DNA of 64,000 nt from NCBI GenBank assembly GCA_950295325.1, contig OX485809.1, forward strand, positions 124,001 to 188,000, given 5' to 3'. The notes under the pieces were generated by a model, which was given only the letters and a program-made list of their open reading frames with translations, did not search any database and had not been told where the DNA came from. Of this stretch, positions 60,682 to 64,000 are shown one piece after another (position 1 is the first letter of the stretch; every line of letters starts with the position of its first letter). This DNA comes from Polytrichum commune (Eukaryota > Streptophyta > Polytrichopsida > Polytrichales > Polytrichaceae). The position numbers and the translations under genes are program-made.

Positions 60682-63600
60682 TCAAGATGGCAGAGGCTGA
60701 GCCGGGGGATGGCACGATCTTAAGCGCTCGACAACCTGCCGCATCGTAGGCCTTTCAGACAATGACTCCTCAGTGCACATTACTGCCAATTGTAGCACCT
60801 TCAACAGGTCACTCTCGGGTCCTGTCTCCCACAATCCTGGAGCGAACACCTCATGTGGTCGATTATGATGAATAAGGAGAGTAGCCCAACCTACAATGTT
60901 GAAACCATCTCCGTACTTTGAGAAGGTTATATCTAGTGCTCTTTTTCCTGATAAAAGCTCCAGCAGGACCACCCCATAACTGTAGACATCAGCTTTGTCA
61001 GAAACACGACATGTCATAGCATACTCTGGGGCAACATAACCAAAGGTGCCAGCAACATCTGTTGTAGCATGTGTCTCTGCATCCCCCAGAAGCCGAGCCA
61101 ACCCAAAATCTGAGAGGTGCGCATTCAGGTTGTGATCAAGAAGAACATTGCTGGGCTTGATGTCACGGTGCAGCACTCGGGGCACACATTCGTCATGGAG
61201 GTAGGCTAGTGCTCGCGCAAGGTCCAAAGCGATTTTGTGACGCATGCTCCAGTTCATCTTCCGGCCCCTCTCACATATATGAATCAACGTCTCTAAGTTT
61301 CCCTCAGGAAAGTAATTGTAAATGAGGAACATCTCCTCTTCGCTTGCATGATAGCCAATTAATGTCACTAAATTTGAATGTCTGATCCTCCCCAGTGTTC
61401 GAATCTCTGTGTCAAACTGCTGAACTCCTTGAAACCTGCCAATCGCTAGTCTCTTCACAGCTACCACCAACCCAGGTCGCAGCTCTGCTTTGTAAGTAGC
61501 CCCAAATCCTCCTGTACCAATCAGGTTGTCCAAACAGAAATTTTGGGTAGCACGGACCACTTTATCATAAGTGAGGTGGAAGTTGATGTTGTAGAACGTC
61601 ACGACCTCCTTTCGGCCTGTTGCGACACTCGGTGAACTCGGAGGATGCTGCTTTGTGCACTGAAATAAAAGACCCAGTACAAGAAGCACTACACCGATTG
61701 CACAGCCGGAGGTAATAGCGGCGACAACAATGGAGTTAAAATGGGGTTGTCCTGATTGGCTGACCGGCGGTGATGCTGAGTCAGACTCGGTAGGTGCATC
61801 TCCTGGTCTTTGTGGATCCACGAGAATTGGTACCGACTGTGGTGCGGTAGCCACAGTACACGGCAAGAGAAATGGATTTCCCATGACCACCAAGGTGCTG
61901 CATAAACCCCCCCAATGGCCGTGAACTGGGAACTGGCCTGACAGGTTGTTGAAGGTCAAATTCAACTGCTCTAAGGAGGTGAGACTGCTAAGCTCTTTGG
62001 GAATGGAGCCTGACAGGCTATTGTTATTCAATAATAGCGACCTGAGCTGACTCAGCTTCCCAAGCTCTTTGGGGATATTGCCTTTCAAGCTATTGAAGGA
62101 CAAGTCAAGCACAACGAGTTTTGACAAGTTGCCAAGAAAAGCTGGTATTGAACCAGTGAGTTGATTGTTTGCAAGGATCAAACCCTCCAAGTTCTGGAGG
62201 CCACCCAATTGCCATGGAATAGCACCCTGGAGCTGGTTATATGCGAGGTTGAGAAACACGAGATTGGTAAGGCTCGTAATTTTGTCTGGTACGGAGCCAG
62301 TCAACTTGTTGCCTACTGCATCGAAATACCACAGAATCTCACAGTCCCCAAACTCCAAGGGCAGCTCCCCTGACAGTAAGTTGAAACTCAAGTTGACTGC
62401 AAAAGCTTGCAGACCTTGGCATAAACTGAAGAGCTTCCCAGGCACACTGCCCTCAAACTCGTTGTTCGAAAGGACCAGCACATAGGAAGCTTGCTTCTTT
62501 ATAAGAGCGCTTCCCACCAAGGGACCTGGGAGTGGACCTGTGAGAAGGTTGCTACTAAAGTCGTGCACTATGGTCACGCCCCCTAGCCACTTCCAATTGT
62601 CATAATGTAGGCGTGCTGCTGCTGTTATTGTGATGTCAAAGCATGTAAAGGGCCATGTACCTCGGTCGGTCGATGAGAGAAGCCAGGGGTTGCCGCACAC
62701 TGAAGCTGTAACTGGAATGCTTCCAGAAATACTATTGGAGCTGATGTTGAACACAGCCAGGCAAGATATAGGAAGCTGTGGAGGTATGGTACCATTCAGC
62801 TGATTGGAGCTCAAGTCAAGTACTACTAAGCTCCTGCAGCCGCTCAAACCAGTGGGAATCGGCCCTGTGAGTGAATTCTTGGCTAAATTCAGGCTCTCCA
62901 ATGTACTGCAGAGGCCCCAATCCACCGGCAAGTTACCACTCAAACCCGCAGACGGTGCCCAGATGACTTGGATCCTAGGAAGCAGCGCAAGCTGAGGAGG
63001 TAAAGGGCCCCAGAAGTGGTTACGCTCATGTCTATGTACATCGGCAAAATGAGGCATGCCAGAGCAGTTGACACCATAGGAGCATCCTTGCGAGAGAGTG
63101 ATAATAAAAGTGGAGAGCTGGGTGCAGTCGCTAAGCTCCCTCGGAATAATGCCAGAAAGATTATTCAAGGCCAAGTGCAAGACTTCCAACTTTGACAACC
63201 GCCCTAAGTCAGCCGGTATTGAACCCACCAGCGAATTGGAGTTCAGCAGTAGCGATTGCAATTGGGTACAGTTTCCAAGCTCGGGGGGAATGGCACCTGT
63301 TAGGTAATTATTGGCCAGATCTAAATGGTCGAGATTTAAGCAGCCACCGCTTCCCAACTGGCTGGGTATCTCTCCATCCAAAAGGTTGGACGACAGGGAC
63401 ATCCATTGCAGACGCAACAAACTTCCCAGAGACGGCGGTATCTTACCTCGAAGTGTATTTTTCGCAAGGCTCACGTAACAGAGGTTCCCAGACTTGGACA
63501 GGTCCGCTGGAATGCTGCCTTGCAAATTGTTGCCTTCCAGATTCAATACTCTCAGCTTCGACAGTTCCCCCAGCTCGGGAGGAATCACTCCCGAGAAGCT

Positions 63601-64000
63601 ATTAGCTTCCAAGTCCAGGGTCTCCAGGTATTTCAACTTACCAATTTCCTTTGGCACTTCCCCGGAGAGCCCATTGAAAGGAAGGGACAAAATTGCTAGA
63701 TCTGACAGGTTCCCAATCTCCCTCGGGAGACTACCAGATAGCAAACACGGCACCACCGTATCTGGACCACCCTTATATCCAGAAGAAGCCCCGTCCAAAA
63801 CAGTGCCATTATCAAGGCAAATTGGAGCTGACGCCAATCCATTCAATAACCCAGCTGTGCACACTCTCCTGGATGTCGAGTTCACATCCCCAGCAATAGA
63901 GCACCTCGACATCGCCAATCTCCCAGCATCTTCCACTTGACATTCTGATGATGACCACGCAGAGGAGAATGGATCGTCGCCATGATGCTTGCACCCCGGT
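60682..64000 (-). CDS. RPK2: LRR receptor-like kinase, RPK2/TOAD2 type (5' partial)
   Basis: Plasma-membrane receptor kinase; RPK2 of Arabidopsis acts in CLE-peptide signalling in meristem and anther development. One uninterrupted exon of about 1,105 residues in the window. The frame stays open to base 63,999 (codons for CKHHGDDPFSSAW precede the apparent start at 63,936), so the signal peptide and true ATG lie off the right edge. The remains of the N-terminal cap are followed by many LRRs (LPREIGNL, IPPELGEL and so on), split by a non-LRR island. Then comes a TM segment (about 61,738-61,665, AITSGCAIGVVLLVLGLLF). The kinase has GTGGFGATYKAE, VAVKRL, HRDIKPSN, DFGLARLLG and GTFGYVAPEYAM, all key residues present. 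The kinase domain, with IGRFQGVQQF and LIGYHASEEEMFL, is close to RPK2. Confidence 0.95.
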   Translation of the reverse strand, partial: PGCKHHGDDPFSSAWSSSECQVEDAGRLAMSRCSIAGDVNSTSRRVCTAGLLNGLASAPICLDNGTVLDGASSGYKGGPDTVVPCLLSGSLPREIGNLSDLAILSLPFNGLSGEVPKEIGKLKYLETLDLEANSFSGVIPPELGELSKLRVLNLEGNNLQGSIPADLSKSGNLCYVSLAKNTLRGKIPPSLGSLLRLQWMSLSSNLLDGEIPSQLGSGGCLNLDHLDLANNYLTGAIPPELGNCTQLQSLLLNSNSLVGSIPADLGRLSKLEVLHLALNNLSGIIPRELSDCTQLSTFIITLSQGCSYGVNCSGMPHFADVHRHERNHFWGPLPPQLALLPRIQVIWAPSAGLSGNLPVDWGLCSTLESLNLAKNSLTGPIPTGLSGCRSLVVLDLSSNQLNGTIPPQLPISCLAVFNISSNSISGSIPVTASVCGNPWLLSSTDRGTWPFTCFDITITAAARLHYDNWKWLGGVTIVHDFSSNLLTGPLPGPLVGSALIKKQASYVLVLSNNEFEGSVPGKLFSLCQGLQAFAVNLSFNLLSGELPLEFGDCEILWYFDAVGNKLTGSVPDKITSLTNLVFLNLAYNQLQGAIPWQLGGLQNLEGLILANNQLTGSIPAFLGNLSKLVVLDLSFNSLKGNIPKELGKLSQLRSLLLNNNSLSGSIPKELSSLTSLEQLNLTFNNLSGQFPVHGHWGGLCSTLVVMGNPFLLPCTVATAPQSVPILVDPQRPGDAPTESDSASPPVSQSGQPHFNSIVVAAITSGCAIGVVLLVLGLLFQCTKQHPPSSPSVATGRKEVVTFYNINFHLTYDKVVRATQNFCLDNLIGTGGFGATYKAELRPGLVVAVKRLAIGRFQGVQQFDTEIRTLGRIRHSNLVTLIGYHASEEEMFLIYNYFPEGNLETLIHICERGRKMNWSMRHKIALDLARALAYLHDECVPRVLHRDIKPSNVLLDHNLNAHLSDFGLARLLGDAETHATTDVAGTFGYVAPEYAMTCRVSDKADVYSYGVVLLELLSGKRALDITFSKYGDGFNIVGWATLLIHHNRPHEVFAPGLWETGPESDLLKVLQLAVMCTEESLSERPTMRQVVERLRSCHPPAQPLPS

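Overview
This is nuclear DNA from a land plant that very probably makes swimming sperm. The genes are intron-rich with GT-AG introns. Four of the five are plant families or have close plant relatives: an RPK2-type LRR receptor kinase, a DBP1-like PP2C, a DEK chromatin protein and a small TOG/HEAT protein. The fifth is an axonemal inner-arm dynein heavy chain, a gene kept by bryophytes, lycophytes, ferns, cycads and Ginkgo but lost from flowering plants and conifers. A seed-free plant, perhaps a fern or lycophyte, fits best. The species cannot be fixed from the sequence alone.

Layout: positions 1-17,358 (+) hold the last 15 exons of the dynein gene, whose 5' part lies left of the window. Positions 21,510-24,626 (-) hold the five-exon TOG/HEAT gene, convergent with dynein. 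Positions 30,435-38,752 (-) hold the twelve-exon DEK gene, 47,187-50,025 (-) the four-exon PP2C gene, and 60,682 to the right edge (-) the intronless RPK2-like kinase, which is cut off at its N-terminus. The genes do not form a pathway. Dynein and the TOG protein both act on microtubules, but their adjacency may be chance.

Intergenic and intronic DNA is full of old, diverged repeats with few coding remains: a MITE with perfect 30-bp inverted ends (711-1023), a foldback array in a dynein intron (12,530-13,600), degenerate tandem repeats inside the TOG intron and upstream of the TOG and PP2C genes, and a repeat cluster at 39.3-44.1 kb. That cluster is interrupted by a 1.2-kb non-autonomous hAT-like transposon with an 8-bp target duplication (42,257-43,461). 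Two near-perfect hairpins lie at 26.7 and 27.3 kb. No tRNA, rRNA or CRISPR array was recognised.

Nothing here looks like an unprecedented gene system. The most useful leads are the two hairpins as possible small-RNA loci, the hAT element, the foldback and dispersed repeat families, the TATA-bearing tandem repeat upstream of PP2C, and a possible frameshift in the DEK C-terminal exon.
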